A stretch of 64,000 nt of DNA. Origin: Firmicutes bacterium ASF500 (GTDB taxonomy: Bacteria > Bacillota > Clostridia > Oscillospirales > Oscillospiraceae). Of this stretch, positions 23,449-31,831 are shown in pieces (positions within the stretch are counted from its first letter, which is position 1; every line of letters starts with the position of its first letter). The stretch spans positions 3,286,001 to 3,350,000 of the forward strand of contig CP097573.1 of NCBI GenBank assembly GCA_000492175.2, read 5' to 3'. The notes beneath the pieces are model-generated. The model saw only the letters and a program-made list of their open reading frames with translations. It was not told the origin of the DNA and made no database searches. Position numbers and translations under genes: made by a program.

Positions 23449-24855
23449 ATGGCTATTACGAAGATCCTGGCCCGGAAGGGCCGACTGGACGTGGGCATCA
23501 ACTACGTCCTCAACGGGGACAAGACCCAAGAGCGCGTCCTCACCGCCCACCTCAACTGCGACCCTGGCCGGGAATGCCGCCAGATGCTGGACACCAAGCG
23601 GGCCTATGGCAAGGAGGACGGGGTGATGTACTACCACATCATCCAGTCCTTCAAGCCGGGGGAGGTCACCCCGGAGCAGGCCCTGGAGATCGCCACAGAG
23701 TTTGCCAAAGAGCATCTGCCGGGGTACGAGACAGTGATTGGGGTCCATGTGGACAGGGAACATATCCACGCCCACCTGGTCTTCAACTCCGTGAACGCGG
23801 ACACCGGCGAGAAGTACCACAGCAACACCCAGAGCTACTACCAGCAGATTCGGGCCACCTCGGACCGGCTGTGCCGGGAACATGGGCTGTCCGTCATCAT
23901 GGAGGGCAGCTCTGGCAAAGCGGTCAGCTATATCGAGTGGCTCCGCCAGTCTAAGGGCCAGCCCACCTTCCGCTCCATGCTGGAGGCGGACCTGCGGGCG
24001 GCCATCCAGGACGCCAACGACTTGGGCCACTTCTTTATGCTCATGGAACACATGGGGTGGGAGATCAGCCACGGGAATCGCCTGGGCTTCCGGCTGCGGG
24101 GACAGGATCGGTTCATGTACCCCGGACGGAAAAATGGGCTGTTCACCGAGGACGGTATCCGGGCGGCCATCCAGAGCGGCCTGGAGGACATCGAGGCCGG
24201 ACGCAGGCCCGCCGTCATTTACCGGCCAGCCTACAAGCCCTACAAAAAATATCCGAAATATACCGGAATTATGGCGCTGTACGTCCACTACCTCTACGTC
24301 CTAGGCAAGATCGGGCAGCGGCGGTATCCGCCCCGGATGACGCCCCAGCTCCGCCAGGAGGTGATGAAAGCCGACCGATACCGGGAACAGTTTGACTTCC
24401 TCCGGGAGAACGGCATCGTCACCCAGGGGGACGCCGCGGCGCTCCAGACCCGCACAGAGGAAACGCTGGCCGATCTGATGAAGCAGCGGACCATCCTCAA
24501 CGTGCGGAAAAAGAAGCGCCGGAAGCTGTACGCCGCCCTGGCGGACGTGGAGGCCCTGGCCCCGGCCAAGACGCTGTACGAAGAAGGGCTGTCCGGCATG
24601 GAATCGGAGTTCGCTCGGTACATGGAGGCGGTGGCCGTGCTGGAGGGGTGCAGCATCCCCAGGGAACGGCTGACGGCGGAAAAGGCGGAAATTTATGAAC
24701 AGGTGGCGGAGGTCAACCGGCAGATCCGTGGATTGCGGAAGAAGCTGGCCCTCTGTCGTGACATTTTAGACAGGCTGCCCCAGATGGAACAGGACATCAA
24801 TAAAATCGAAGAACACACCAAGGAGGTGGAACGAGATGAACGTAGGAGGCGGTGA
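23449..24855 (+). CDS. MobP-type relaxase (MobA/VirD2 family)
   Basis: 468 residues. MAITKILARKGRLDVGINYVLNGDKT is the usual start with the catalytic Tyr in the early region. The metal-binding histidine motif HVDREHIHAHLVFNSVN lies near residue 105, followed by YHSNTQSYYQQIRATSDRLCREHGLS. The C-terminal 150 residues are a basic coiled-coil region (LMKQRTILNVRKKKRRKLYAAL, NKIEEHTKEVERDE). It nicks oriT and pilots the strand through the type IV channel. GAGGTG precedes the ATG and its end overlaps the pcfB gene by 20 bases. Confidence 0.93.
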   Translation: MAITKILARKGRLDVGINYVLNGDKTQERVLTAHLNCDPGRECRQMLDTKRAYGKEDGVMYYHIIQSFKPGEVTPEQALEIATEFAKEHLPGYETVIGVHVDREHIHAHLVFNSVNADTGEKYHSNTQSYYQQIRATSDRLCREHGLSVIMEGSSGKAVSYIEWLRQSKGQPTFRSMLEADLRAAIQDANDLGHFFMLMEHMGWEISHGNRLGFRLRGQDRFMYPGRKNGLFTEDGIRAAIQSGLEDIEAGRRPAVIYRPAYKPYKKYPKYTGIMALYVHYLYVLGKIGQRRYPPRMTPQLRQEVMKADRYREQFDFLRENGIVTQGDAAALQTRTEETLADLMKQRTILNVRKKKRRKLYAALADVEALAPAKTLYEEGLSGMESEFARYMEAVAVLEGCSIPRERLTAEKAEIYEQVAEVNRQIRGLRKKLALCRDILDRLPQMEQDINKIEEHTKEVERDERRRR

Positions 24856-25648
24856 GGCCGCTGACCAGATGGTGCGCATGATGCTCTCCGGTACGGAGGT
24901 GATGGTGCGGCTGTCCGGCTCGGCCCTGAAGAATATGCTGGCCCTGACCATGGCGCTGGCCAGTAACCGCAAAGTCCTCTCCGGCAAGGTGAACATGGGC
25001 AAGATGCTGCGGGAGACGCGGGATCTGCGCCGGTTCCCCATGACCCCGGAGCAGTACAAGCAGTTTCAGAAGCTGGCGAAAAAACACAAACTGCTGTTCT
25101 CGGTGATCAAGGACAAGGATGACAAGGGCAAGGTGCTGGACGTGATCCTGCCGGTGACAGAACTGGAACGGGCCAACGCCATTTTTGAGCGCATCCTCTA
25201 CACCCTGCCCCCGGAGCCGGAGCGCAGGCCCGCCAAGCTGCTCCAGAGGGGGTATGAGGTATTTCATGAACGGCAGGCCCCGGAACGTGATGCCCCGGAG
25301 CAGGTGCAGGTCAGGCGGCAGGAACGCAGGCCCCAGGAGGCCCCTGTGAGGCCACCCCAGCCCCAGCGGGAGGTATCCCAGCGGTCCCCAGACCAGGGCC
25401 GCCAGCAGGCCCCTGTGGCCCAGCGTCAGGAGAACAAGGGAAAAAACGGTTCTCGGTCGGAACGAGACTCGCACGTTACAAAAATCAGCTCCTCTATACC
25501 CAAAGAGAGCGGCGCTATGAGGGGGACGAGTGAGCGTCCCTCCATTGCGGCGCGTCTGGAGGCGCATCGGGCGCAGGTGAGGAGACCGTCCGCTCCGGCC
25601 AGAGAAAAAGCAAAATCTGTTGCGAAAAACAGGCCCAAAACGAGATAA
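24836..25648 (+). CDS. PcfB-family conjugation protein
   Basis: 270 residues. The first 115 residues match PcfB: QMVRMMLSGTEVMVRLSGSALKNMLALTMALASNRKVLSGKVNMGKML then RFPMTPEQYKQFQKLAKKHKLLFSVIKDKDDKGKVLDVILPVTELERANAIFERI. PcfB supports docking of the relaxosome on the VirD4 ATPase. The rest is a disordered region of Pro, Arg and Gln (RQEERRPQEAPVRPPQPQRE-like) ending in a basic tail, longer than in many relatives. Confidence 0.88.
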   Translation: MNVGGGEAADQMVRMMLSGTEVMVRLSGSALKNMLALTMALASNRKVLSGKVNMGKMLRETRDLRRFPMTPEQYKQFQKLAKKHKLLFSVIKDKDDKGKVLDVILPVTELERANAIFERILYTLPPEPERRPAKLLQRGYEVFHERQAPERDAPEQVQVRRQERRPQEAPVRPPQPQREVSQRSPDQGRQQAPVAQRQENKGKNGSRSERDSHVTKISSSIPKESGAMRGTSERPSIAARLEAHRAQVRRPSAPAREKAKSVAKNRPKTR

Positions 25649-25812
25649 AAAAGATACTCCCCTGCCAGCCACCGCGCAACGGGATCGAAGTCCCAATCAA
25701 AAAGCACTCTTGGGCTGGAGGGAAGTACCAACAGGCATCGTAGCACAGGCCCGGAGGATCTGTCAAGGCGCAGATTCTTCGGGCTGCTGTATTTTTTGGA
25801 GGTGAGGACGAT

Positions 25813-27609
25813 CTGAATCAACCTTCCCGGACAGGTAAGCTCGCCGTTTACCTGTTTCTCTACATCCCCGTAGTCTGGGCGGCGCTGCTGCTGGCTCAGT
25901 CCCTGGGCGGCGGTCTGCCGGAGATTATCACTAACCTGACGGCGGCCATGGAACACCCCTTCCGCATACAGTGGACGAATCACAGCCTTGTGACCATCCT
26001 GGTCTGTACCGGGGCGTACATCATGGGGATATGCCTCTACGCAGATCAGCAGGGGCGGACCCGTGACGGCGAGGAACACGGCTCCGCCGCCTGGGCTTCC
26101 CCACGGCAGGTCAATGCCATGTTCGCTCAGAAACAGAACAAGCTGCTGACCAAAAACGTCCGCCTGGGGCTGGACACCCACAAGCACCGCCGCTCCCTGA
26201 ATGTGCTGGTCATAGGCGGCTCCGGCGCGGGCAAGTCGAGAACCTATGTAAAGCCGAATATCCTCGAAGCCAATACAAATTATGTCATTACCGACCCGAA
26301 ATCAGAGGTTTTGCTGGCCACAGGCGGATATTTGAAAAGCAAAGGTTATGACATCCGCGTGCTGAATCTGGTCAATCTGGAGCAGTCGGACGGCTATAAT
26401 CCCTTCCGCTATGTGCGAGACGAGAAGGACGCCCTGCGGCTGGTGAACAATCTCATCCAAGCCACTACCCCCAAGGGCAGCCATGAGTCCGATCCGTTCT
26501 GGACGAAAGCGGAAACCGCTCTGCTCCAGGCCATCATCCTCATGCTGTGGCAGGAGGCCCCGGAGTACGAACAGAACTTCTCCATGGTGATGCGGGTGCT
26601 GGAGTACGCCGAGGTCAAGGAGGAGGACGAGGAATACATCTCGCCGCTGGATCTGCTCTTCCAAGCCATTGAGCGGGAGAAGCCGGACAGTGTGGCGGTG
26701 AGGCAGTACAAAGTCTTCAAAATGGCCGCTGGCAAGACCTCAAAGTCCATCCTCGTGTCCACCGCCGTCCGGCTGGCGTCCTTCAATCTGCCCCAGATCA
26801 AGGCCATCACAGACCATGACGATATGGACCTCTACACTTTGGGAGAGAAAAAGTGTGCGCTGTACGCAGTGATCCCGGACAACGACAACAGCCTGAATTT
26901 TTTAGTGAGCCTGCTCTACGCCCAGGCGTTCCAGGCCCTCTACTACAGCGCGGACCAGATCCACCACGGACCCCTGCCCTGCCACGTCCACTTTATATTG
27001 GATGAGTTCGCCGCCATGCCCCTCCCAGGCTTCACCCGTGAGCTGGCAACCATGCGCTCCCGCAACATTTCAGCCAGTACCATCATACAGAACATGGCAC
27101 AGATCAAGGAACTTTTTAAGGACAGTTGGGAGACAATTCCGGGTAATAGTGACACAATTCTGTACTTGGGCGGCAACGAATCGTCAACGCATAAGTACAT
27201 TTCGGAAGCCCTTGGGAAAGCCACGATTGACACCCGAACCCACGGTCAGACCAAGGGAAAATCTGGCTCGTACTCCACTAATTTTCAAATGAGCGGCCGC
27301 GAACTTTTAACCCCAGATGAGGTGCGTGGGCTGGACAACCGCTACGCCATCCTGTTCATCCGGGGCGCCAAGCCGGTGATGGATCTGAAGTACGAGCTGA
27401 CCGATCACCCTGCCATCCGTTACACCGTTGACGGCGGTGGGCCGCCTTACATCCACCATCAGGAAAAACCTGAGCTGAAGTTCCAGGGGGAACCGCTGTT
27501 CGCCCCGGAAACCGAACCATCTGATGAAGAAAAGGAGACTGCAACCTATGAAGATCATGAAGAAGTCCCAGAAGCCCCTGAACACCCTGGAGCGCCAGAA
27601 GAAGATTGA
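25813..27609 (+). CDS. VirD4-type coupling protein (conjugative T4CP)
   Basis: About 598 residues if started at CTG 25813, which follows GGAGGTGAGG by 5 bases and gives NQPSRTGKLAVYLFLYIPVVWAALLLAQSLGG, the expected first membrane segment. The first ATG (25948) would delete it. A second membrane helix is around LVTILVCTGAYIMGICLY. Walker A VIGGSGAGKSRTYVKPN, Walker B HFILDEFAAMP, and YAILFIRGAKPVMDLKYEL near the end are intact. This hexameric ATPase takes the relaxase-DNA complex to the secretion channel. The C-terminus is very acidic. Confidence 0.93.
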   Translation: MNQPSRTGKLAVYLFLYIPVVWAALLLAQSLGGGLPEIITNLTAAMEHPFRIQWTNHSLVTILVCTGAYIMGICLYADQQGRTRDGEEHGSAAWASPRQVNAMFAQKQNKLLTKNVRLGLDTHKHRRSLNVLVIGGSGAGKSRTYVKPNILEANTNYVITDPKSEVLLATGGYLKSKGYDIRVLNLVNLEQSDGYNPFRYVRDEKDALRLVNNLIQATTPKGSHESDPFWTKAETALLQAIILMLWQEAPEYEQNFSMVMRVLEYAEVKEEDEEYISPLDLLFQAIEREKPDSVAVRQYKVFKMAAGKTSKSILVSTAVRLASFNLPQIKAITDHDDMDLYTLGEKKCALYAVIPDNDNSLNFLVSLLYAQAFQALYYSADQIHHGPLPCHVHFILDEFAAMPLPGFTRELATMRSRNISASTIIQNMAQIKELFKDSWETIPGNSDTILYLGGNESSTHKYISEALGKATIDTRTHGQTKGKSGSYSTNFQMSGRELLTPDEVRGLDNRYAILFIRGAKPVMDLKYELTDHPAIRYTVDGGGPPYIHHQEKPELKFQGEPLFAPETEPSDEEKETATYEDHEEVPEAPEHPGAPEED

Positions 27610-27907
27610 GCGCCGCGCCAAGCGGGCCTACGCCCTCTTCGCCTGTCTGGTGCTGTCCATGGCCGTCATGATCGTCCCCGCCTTCGCGGCGGATGATCCC
27701 CTGCAAATCGTGGAGAATCTGAGTGAATTCATCTTTTCCCTGATCCGCGCCATCGGCCTGATCCTGCTGGGCTTTGGCATCCTCCAGCTGGGCCTGTCCC
27801 TCAAGAGCCACGACCCCTCCCAGCGGGCCAACGGTATGCTCACCATCGCCGGCGGTATCGTCATTACCTTCACCCGTGAGATCCTCACCCTCATCACTGG
27901 CGGTTGA
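27548..27907 (+). CDS. Maff2-family (DUF3852) membrane protein, VirB2-like
   Basis: 119 residues, start ATG at 27548 with AAGGAG upstream and 62 bases of overlap with the virD4 end. A basic N-terminus (KKIERRAKRAYALF) is followed by a signal-like helix ending MIVPAFAADD and two membrane helices (EFIFSLIRAIGLILLGFGILQLGLSL; NGMLTIAGGIVITFTREILTLI). This matches the Maff2 family, presumed small pilin- or channel-like component of Tn1549-type transfer systems. Confidence 0.85.
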   Translation: MKIMKKSQKPLNTLERQKKIERRAKRAYALFACLVLSMAVMIVPAFAADDPLQIVENLSEFIFSLIRAIGLILLGFGILQLGLSLKSHDPSQRANGMLTIAGGIVITFTREILTLITGG

Positions 27908-27948
27908 GGAAAGGCAAGGGCGGGGTTCAATGTCCCCGCCCTTGGCCT

Positions 27949-28251
27949 TTACAAGAGGGAACTGTAATCCCTTCGCCCGTAAATGATACGCCGAATCTGC
28001 ACTGTATCCCCGGCCACCACGTAGAAAACAAGGTATTTTTCAACAAGCAGGCAGCGGTAGCCTTTTGCGGCCAGAGCTAAATCTCTGGGACGTGGGCAGC
28101 GCTCCGGCATATGGGACAGACTGGCGATCTGCTCCGTCAGAAGGTCATAGTACCGCAGGGCAGCGTCAGGGGAAAGTGTGTTCAGATAGTCAACAATGTC
28201 CAGCAAGTCCTGCTTTGCCGCAGGGTAGATTTTAACCTTATAGCTTTCCAT
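27949..28251 (-). CDS. RelE/ParE-type toxin
   Basis: 100 residues. YKVKIYPAAKQDLLDIVDYLNTLSPDAALRYYDLLTEQIASLSHMPERCPRPRDLALAAKGYRCLLVEKYLVFYVV, then QIRRIIYGRRDYSSLL: the ParE/RelE fold with its C-terminal RR-x-YGRRDY core. It poisons translation or gyrase when freed. It overlaps its antitoxin gene by 14 bases and lies on the opposite strand between maff2 and virB6. Confidence 0.92.
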   Translation of the reverse strand: MESYKVKIYPAAKQDLLDIVDYLNTLSPDAALRYYDLLTEQIASLSHMPERCPRPRDLALAAKGYRCLLVEKYLVFYVVAGDTVQIRRIIYGRRDYSSLL

Positions 28252-28510
28252 GCACACGCTCCCGCATCTGACGGGCGATGGTCAGGAAGTCCTCGCCCTC
28301 AGCACCAGAGGCGATCTCCTGTTCAGCGACAGCCAGTTTGCCGTACAGGTCAATGATGGCCTGCTGGCGCTCGTATTCCTCAATGCTGACAACAACCATA
28401 TCGCCAGTGCCGTTGCGAGTGATATAAACCGGCTCACGAGTTTGGCGGCAAAAGTCGGAAATCTCATTAGCATTATTGCGCAAATCTGAAATAGGACGAA
28501 TACTTGGCAT
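28238..28510 (-). CDS. Phd/YefM-type antitoxin
   Basis: About 90 residues from the ATG with GGAGG upstream. SIRPISDLRNNANEISDFCRQTREPVYITRNGTGDMVVVSIEEYERQQAIIDLY is the canonical Phd/YefM DNA-binding start; the C-terminus (EGEDFLTIARQMRERVHGKL) wraps the toxin. It binds its own promoter, probably in the 70 bases to the right. The pair adds stability to the element. Confidence 0.92.
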   Translation of the reverse strand: MPSIRPISDLRNNANEISDFCRQTREPVYITRNGTGDMVVVSIEEYERQQAIIDLYGKLAVAEQEIASGAEGEDFLTIARQMRERVHGKL

Positions 28511-28584
28511 CAACGCCACCTCCTTCTGCCAACAGTATAGCAGAATTCGGTGTAAATATCAACACAAATTCAGAGTGAATCGAG

Positions 28585-29439
28585 GTGATAGAAATAGGAA
28601 GCGGAAACTGGATCGTGGACAACCTCAACTCCGCCCTGGGGACCTGGAATGGGAAGCTGGCGGAGATCTGGCAGCTCCTCAGTACCACCCCGGAGGAATT
28701 TAAGGGCGGCGGAGTCTGGACGGTCATCCAAGGTATCAACGGCGCGCTCCAAGCCATCGGCTGCGCCCTGCTGGTGCTGTTCTTCGTGATGGGAATTGTA
28801 AAGACGTGTTCGAGTTTTACAGAATTGAAGAAGCCGGAAATGGTATTCAAGTGCTTTATCCGCTTTGTGCTGGCCCAGGCGGCAGTGACCCACGGGATGG
28901 AACTGATGACGGCACTCTTCAAGGTGGCACAGGGGATGATCTCCACTATCATGACGGCCTCCGGGATGTCGGCGCTCACCGATACCACCCTGCCTAACGA
29001 GATGGTCACCATCATCGAGGACGTGGGCTTCCTGGAAAGCATCCCCCTGTGGGCCATCACCCTGCTGGGGTCGCTGTTCATCTGGGTATTGTCCCTTATC
29101 ATGATTTTAACCGTCTATTCCCGGTTTTTCAAGCTCTACCTCGCCACCGCCATTGCGCCCATCCCCATGGCCAGCTTCGCGGGACAGCCCTCCAGCAGTA
29201 TTGGCGTTGCCTTTCTCAAAAGCTACGCCGCCATCTGTCTGGAGGGCTGTATCATCGTGTTAGCCTGTGTGATCTTCTCGGCCTTCGCCTCCACGCCGCC
29301 CGCCATCGCGGACGATACCCTGGCGGCGGCCACCATCGTGTGGAACTATGTGGGGGAACTGATCTTCAATATGCTTGTCTTGGTGGGCTGCATCAAAATG
29401 AGCGACAGGCTGATCCGGGAACTGATGGGGCTGGGATAA
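28585..29439 (+). CDS. VirB6/TrbL-like conjugation membrane protein
   Basis: 284 residues with six or more membrane segments, for example AIGCALLVLFFVMGIVKTC, AITLLGSLFIWVLSLIMILTVYSRFF, YAAICLEGCIIVLACVIFSAFAS and YVGELIFNMLVLVGCIKM. The pattern and the C-terminal SDRLIRELMGLG fit the VirB6-like protein of Tn1549-type elements, which forms part of the inner channel. GAGGTGAT sits so that the ribosome could start at GTG 28585 or, by spacing, a few codons later, where only ATA is available. Confidence 0.85.
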   Translation: MIEIGSGNWIVDNLNSALGTWNGKLAEIWQLLSTTPEEFKGGGVWTVIQGINGALQAIGCALLVLFFVMGIVKTCSSFTELKKPEMVFKCFIRFVLAQAAVTHGMELMTALFKVAQGMISTIMTASGMSALTDTTLPNEMVTIIEDVGFLESIPLWAITLLGSLFIWVLSLIMILTVYSRFFKLYLATAIAPIPMASFAGQPSSSIGVAFLKSYAAICLEGCIIVLACVIFSAFASTPPAIADDTLAAATIVWNYVGELIFNMLVLVGCIKMSDRLIRELMGLG

Positions 29440-29442
29440 CGG

Positions 29443-29784
29443 TCACCAGAGGCCATCAGTGTTGATGGCGTACTCGCCAGAGACCCTGGCCTGCCGGACA
29501 CGGTAGGCCAGCAGCTCCGCCATGGCCCGCTCCTCCCGCCAGTCCTCCAGCACGGCCCAGAGGCGGCGGAGCAGCGTCACCACCCAGAACAGGGCAGCGA
29601 GGCCGACCAGGGCGAAGAAGATACCGTCCGCCAGGGCCGCATGGGCCTGATACCAGCCGTGGAACACGGTGAGCATCAGGACTGCGTAGAGCATGGGGAT
29701 GCCCAAGCGGAGCTTCACGGCCAGCCGGAACAGGATGGGCAGCAGAAACAGCCCTACACCTAAAATCATAAACATCATTGCCAC
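29443..29784 (-). CDS. Small membrane protein, unknown, antisense to the transfer operon
   Basis: 113 residues with three hydrophobic helices: MFMILGVGLFLLPILFRLAVKL, GIPMLYAVLMLTVFHGWYQAHAAL and GIFFALVGLAALFWVVTLLRRLWAVLEDW, then a short basic-acidic tail. It begins 90 bases left of the next plus-strand gene and ends 4 bases after virB6. Codon usage (high GC third positions) is like its neighbours, so it is probably real. Function unknown; an immunity or exclusion-type role is possible for such a place. Confidence 0.6.
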   Translation of the reverse strand: MAMMFMILGVGLFLLPILFRLAVKLRLGIPMLYAVLMLTVFHGWYQAHAALADGIFFALVGLAALFWVVTLLRRLWAVLEDWREERAMAELLAYRVRQARVSGEYAINTDGLW

Positions 29785-29874
29785 AGCCTCCTCTGAGTAG
29801 TTTGTGGCATCTTACCATAGGCAGGCGGACCTTGCAACGGTCTGTCCGCCGATTCTTTGAAATAAGGAGAGTGC

Positions 29875-30576
29875 ATGAAAAAAGAAGAATTTGAACAGCA
29901 GATTCAGGCAATGATCCCCCGGCCCTCGCCGGAGACAACCGCTGACCTCTATGAGCTGGGGCTGGAAGTTTTGGATGCGCAAGGGCAGCAGGATATCCTC
30001 GCTGCTCTGGATTTTATCGCCCGGAATTTTGACCGGAGCGTACTGCAAAGCGCCTATGAGATCATCCGTCACGGCTCCGCCGCACTGCCGGGAGAGATGG
30101 TGGCCGCTGCTGTTTTCCTCCAGAATGGCGATACCTCCGCCCAGATGGCCCAGATGGCTGATGCGGGACACCTGATGTGCTTCTATACGCCAAGAGAGAT
30201 GGGCGAGGTTAGTCCGCTGGCGGTTTGCGCTGTGATTGAAAACGGGAAAACAAAGGATTTCTACTCCACACGATTTGGATCATTTGGACCGGAGGAAACC
30301 TTTTCCCGTGCCAAGGCGTATGCCAAGCAGCGGAACGTCACTGTTACACAGGCGTTGCAGCGAGTGACAGTAAGTGAGGAAATAGGGCTGGCTCTGCCTG
30401 GGATGGCCAAAGCTCTGTCCGATATTTTTAAGCGCTGCCCCGCTGTCGCGGCGCACATCACCTTTGATGTGGATCAGAGCCGTGTCTCCGTGGAATACAA
30501 TCCCCTCTGGGAAAAAACTCTGCCTCCCAAGCGGCGGGAAAGCAGAGGAAAGCCCCCAAAAAACTTGACAAGGTAG
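29875..30576 (+). CDS. Uncharacterised element protein, 233 aa
   Basis: AAGGAG upstream of the ATG. MKKEEFEQQIQAMIPRPSPETTADLYELGLEVLDAQGQQDILAALDFIARNFDRSVLQSAYEIIRHGSAALPGEMVAAAVFLQNGD then CFYTPREMGEVSPLAVCAVIENGKTKDFYSTRFGSFGPEETFSRAKAYAKQ. An alpha-helical N-terminal half and an alpha/beta second half. Not a known transfer component as far as I can tell. It ends 12 bases before prgI and is likely cotranscribed. Confidence 0.6.
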   Translation: MKKEEFEQQIQAMIPRPSPETTADLYELGLEVLDAQGQQDILAALDFIARNFDRSVLQSAYEIIRHGSAALPGEMVAAAVFLQNGDTSAQMAQMADAGHLMCFYTPREMGEVSPLAVCAVIENGKTKDFYSTRFGSFGPEETFSRAKAYAKQRNVTVTQALQRVTVSEEIGLALPGMAKALSDIFKRCPAVAAHITFDVDQSRVSVEYNPLWEKTLPPKRRESRGKPPKNLTR

Positions 30577-30588
30577 GAGGTGGCCCTA

Positions 30589-30942
30589 TTGGAAGTCCGC
30601 ATCAACAAAGAAGTCCGGGACTATCAGGAAAGCCTGTTTTTCGGCCTGTCCCTGCGGCAGTTCCTGTTCGCCCTGCTGGCCGTGCTGGTGGCGGTAGGGC
30701 TGTATTTCGGCCTGCGCAATGTGGTGGGCAGCGGGGAGATCGGCTGGATCTGCGTCCTGGCCGCGTTCCCCTTCGCCCTCTGTGGCTTTTTCACTTACAA
30801 CGGCATGACCTTTGAGAAATTTCTCCTCGCCGTCATCCGCTCGGAGTTGCTGTACCCCAGAAAACTGGTGTTCCGGGCGGAAAATCTGTATGCCCAGGCG
30901 ATGGAGCATTCCACAGTAAAGGAGGCTTTACGGCTTGATTAA
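30589..30942 (+). CDS. PrgI-family conjugation membrane protein
   Basis: 117 residues from a TTG spaced 7 bases after AGGAGGTGG. EVRINKEVRDYQESLFFGLSLRQFLFALLAVLVAVGLYFGLRNVVGSGEIGWICVLAAFPFALCGFFTYNGMTFEKFLLAVIRSELLYPRKLVFRAEN is the PrgI pattern with two membrane helices (VirB3-like). It overlaps virB4 by 8 bases. Confidence 0.9.
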   Translation: MEVRINKEVRDYQESLFFGLSLRQFLFALLAVLVAVGLYFGLRNVVGSGEIGWICVLAAFPFALCGFFTYNGMTFEKFLLAVIRSELLYPRKLVFRAENLYAQAMEHSTVKEALRLD

Positions 30943-31804
30943 AACCTTACAAAATACGCTGAAGCAGGACCGGGAGGGCTTCGTCCTCCCCAAGTCCGTG
31001 CAGGACGCCATCCCCATCCGCCGTCTCTGGCCGGATGGGATTTTTCAGTTCGGGAGCAAGTTCTCCAAGACCATCCGCTTCTCGGACATCAACTACGCCA
31101 TCGCTTCGAAAGAGGACAAAACGTCCATGTTCTTGGGTTACTCGGAGCTGCTGAACGCCCTGGATACCGGCTCCACCACCAAGCTCACCATCAACAACAA
31201 GCGGCTCAACCGCCAAGACTTCGAGCAGAAGATCCTTCTGCCCCGGCAGGATGATTACCTGGACGGCTACCGGGCGGAATACAACGCCATGCTGATGGAC
31301 AAGGTCACCGACAGCTCCAACAGCGTGGTGCAGGAGCGGTACATCACCCTGTCCGTCCACCGCAAGAGCGTGGAGGAGGCCCGCACCTTCTTCGACCGGG
31401 TGACGGCGGACGTGACCACCCGTCTGAGCCATCTGGACGCCCGCAGCGAGGAGCTGGACGCGGTGGAACGGCTCCGGGTGCTGCACGACTTCTACCGCAC
31501 CGGCGAGGAGACGGAGTACCACCTGGATCTGCGGGATCTCATGCGGAAGGGCCACAGCTTCAAGGCCACCATCTGCCCGGACAGTTTGGAGTTCAAGAAG
31601 GACCACTTCATCATGGGGGACAAGTTTGGCCGGGTGCTGTTCCTCAAAGAGTACGCCAGCTACATCAAGGACAGCATGGTCTCCGAGCTGACGGCCCTGA
31701 ACCGCACCATGATGCTGTCCATTGATGTGATCCCCGTCCCTACGGACGAGGCCGTCCGGGAGATGCAGAACCGCCTGCTCGGTGTCGAGACGAACGTCAC
31801 CAAC
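30935..31804 (+). pseudogene. VirB4-type conjugation ATPase, N-terminal part only
   Basis: TTG start with GGAGG upstream. About 290 residues typical of the N-terminal domain of VirB4/TraE: GFVLPKSVQDAIPIRRLWPDGIFQFGSKFSKTIRFSDINYAIASKEDKTSMFLGYSELLNALD, DDYLDGYRAEYNAMLMDKV, GDKFGRVLFLKEYASYIKDSMVSEL, ending PTDEAVREMQNRLLGVETNVTN. At about 31805 the frame enters another element (AGGCTATATATAG) and stops at 31837. The ATPase core with Walker A and B is missing, so transfer by this element is dead unless complemented. Confidence 0.88.
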
Positions 31805-31831
31805 AGGCTATATATAGTTAGTACAACACGC

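Noticed and set aside
29456..29938. 160-residue minus-strand frame overlapping the small membrane protein
   Set aside because: Out of frame with the helical membrane protein, Arg/Gly-rich composition, no start signal.
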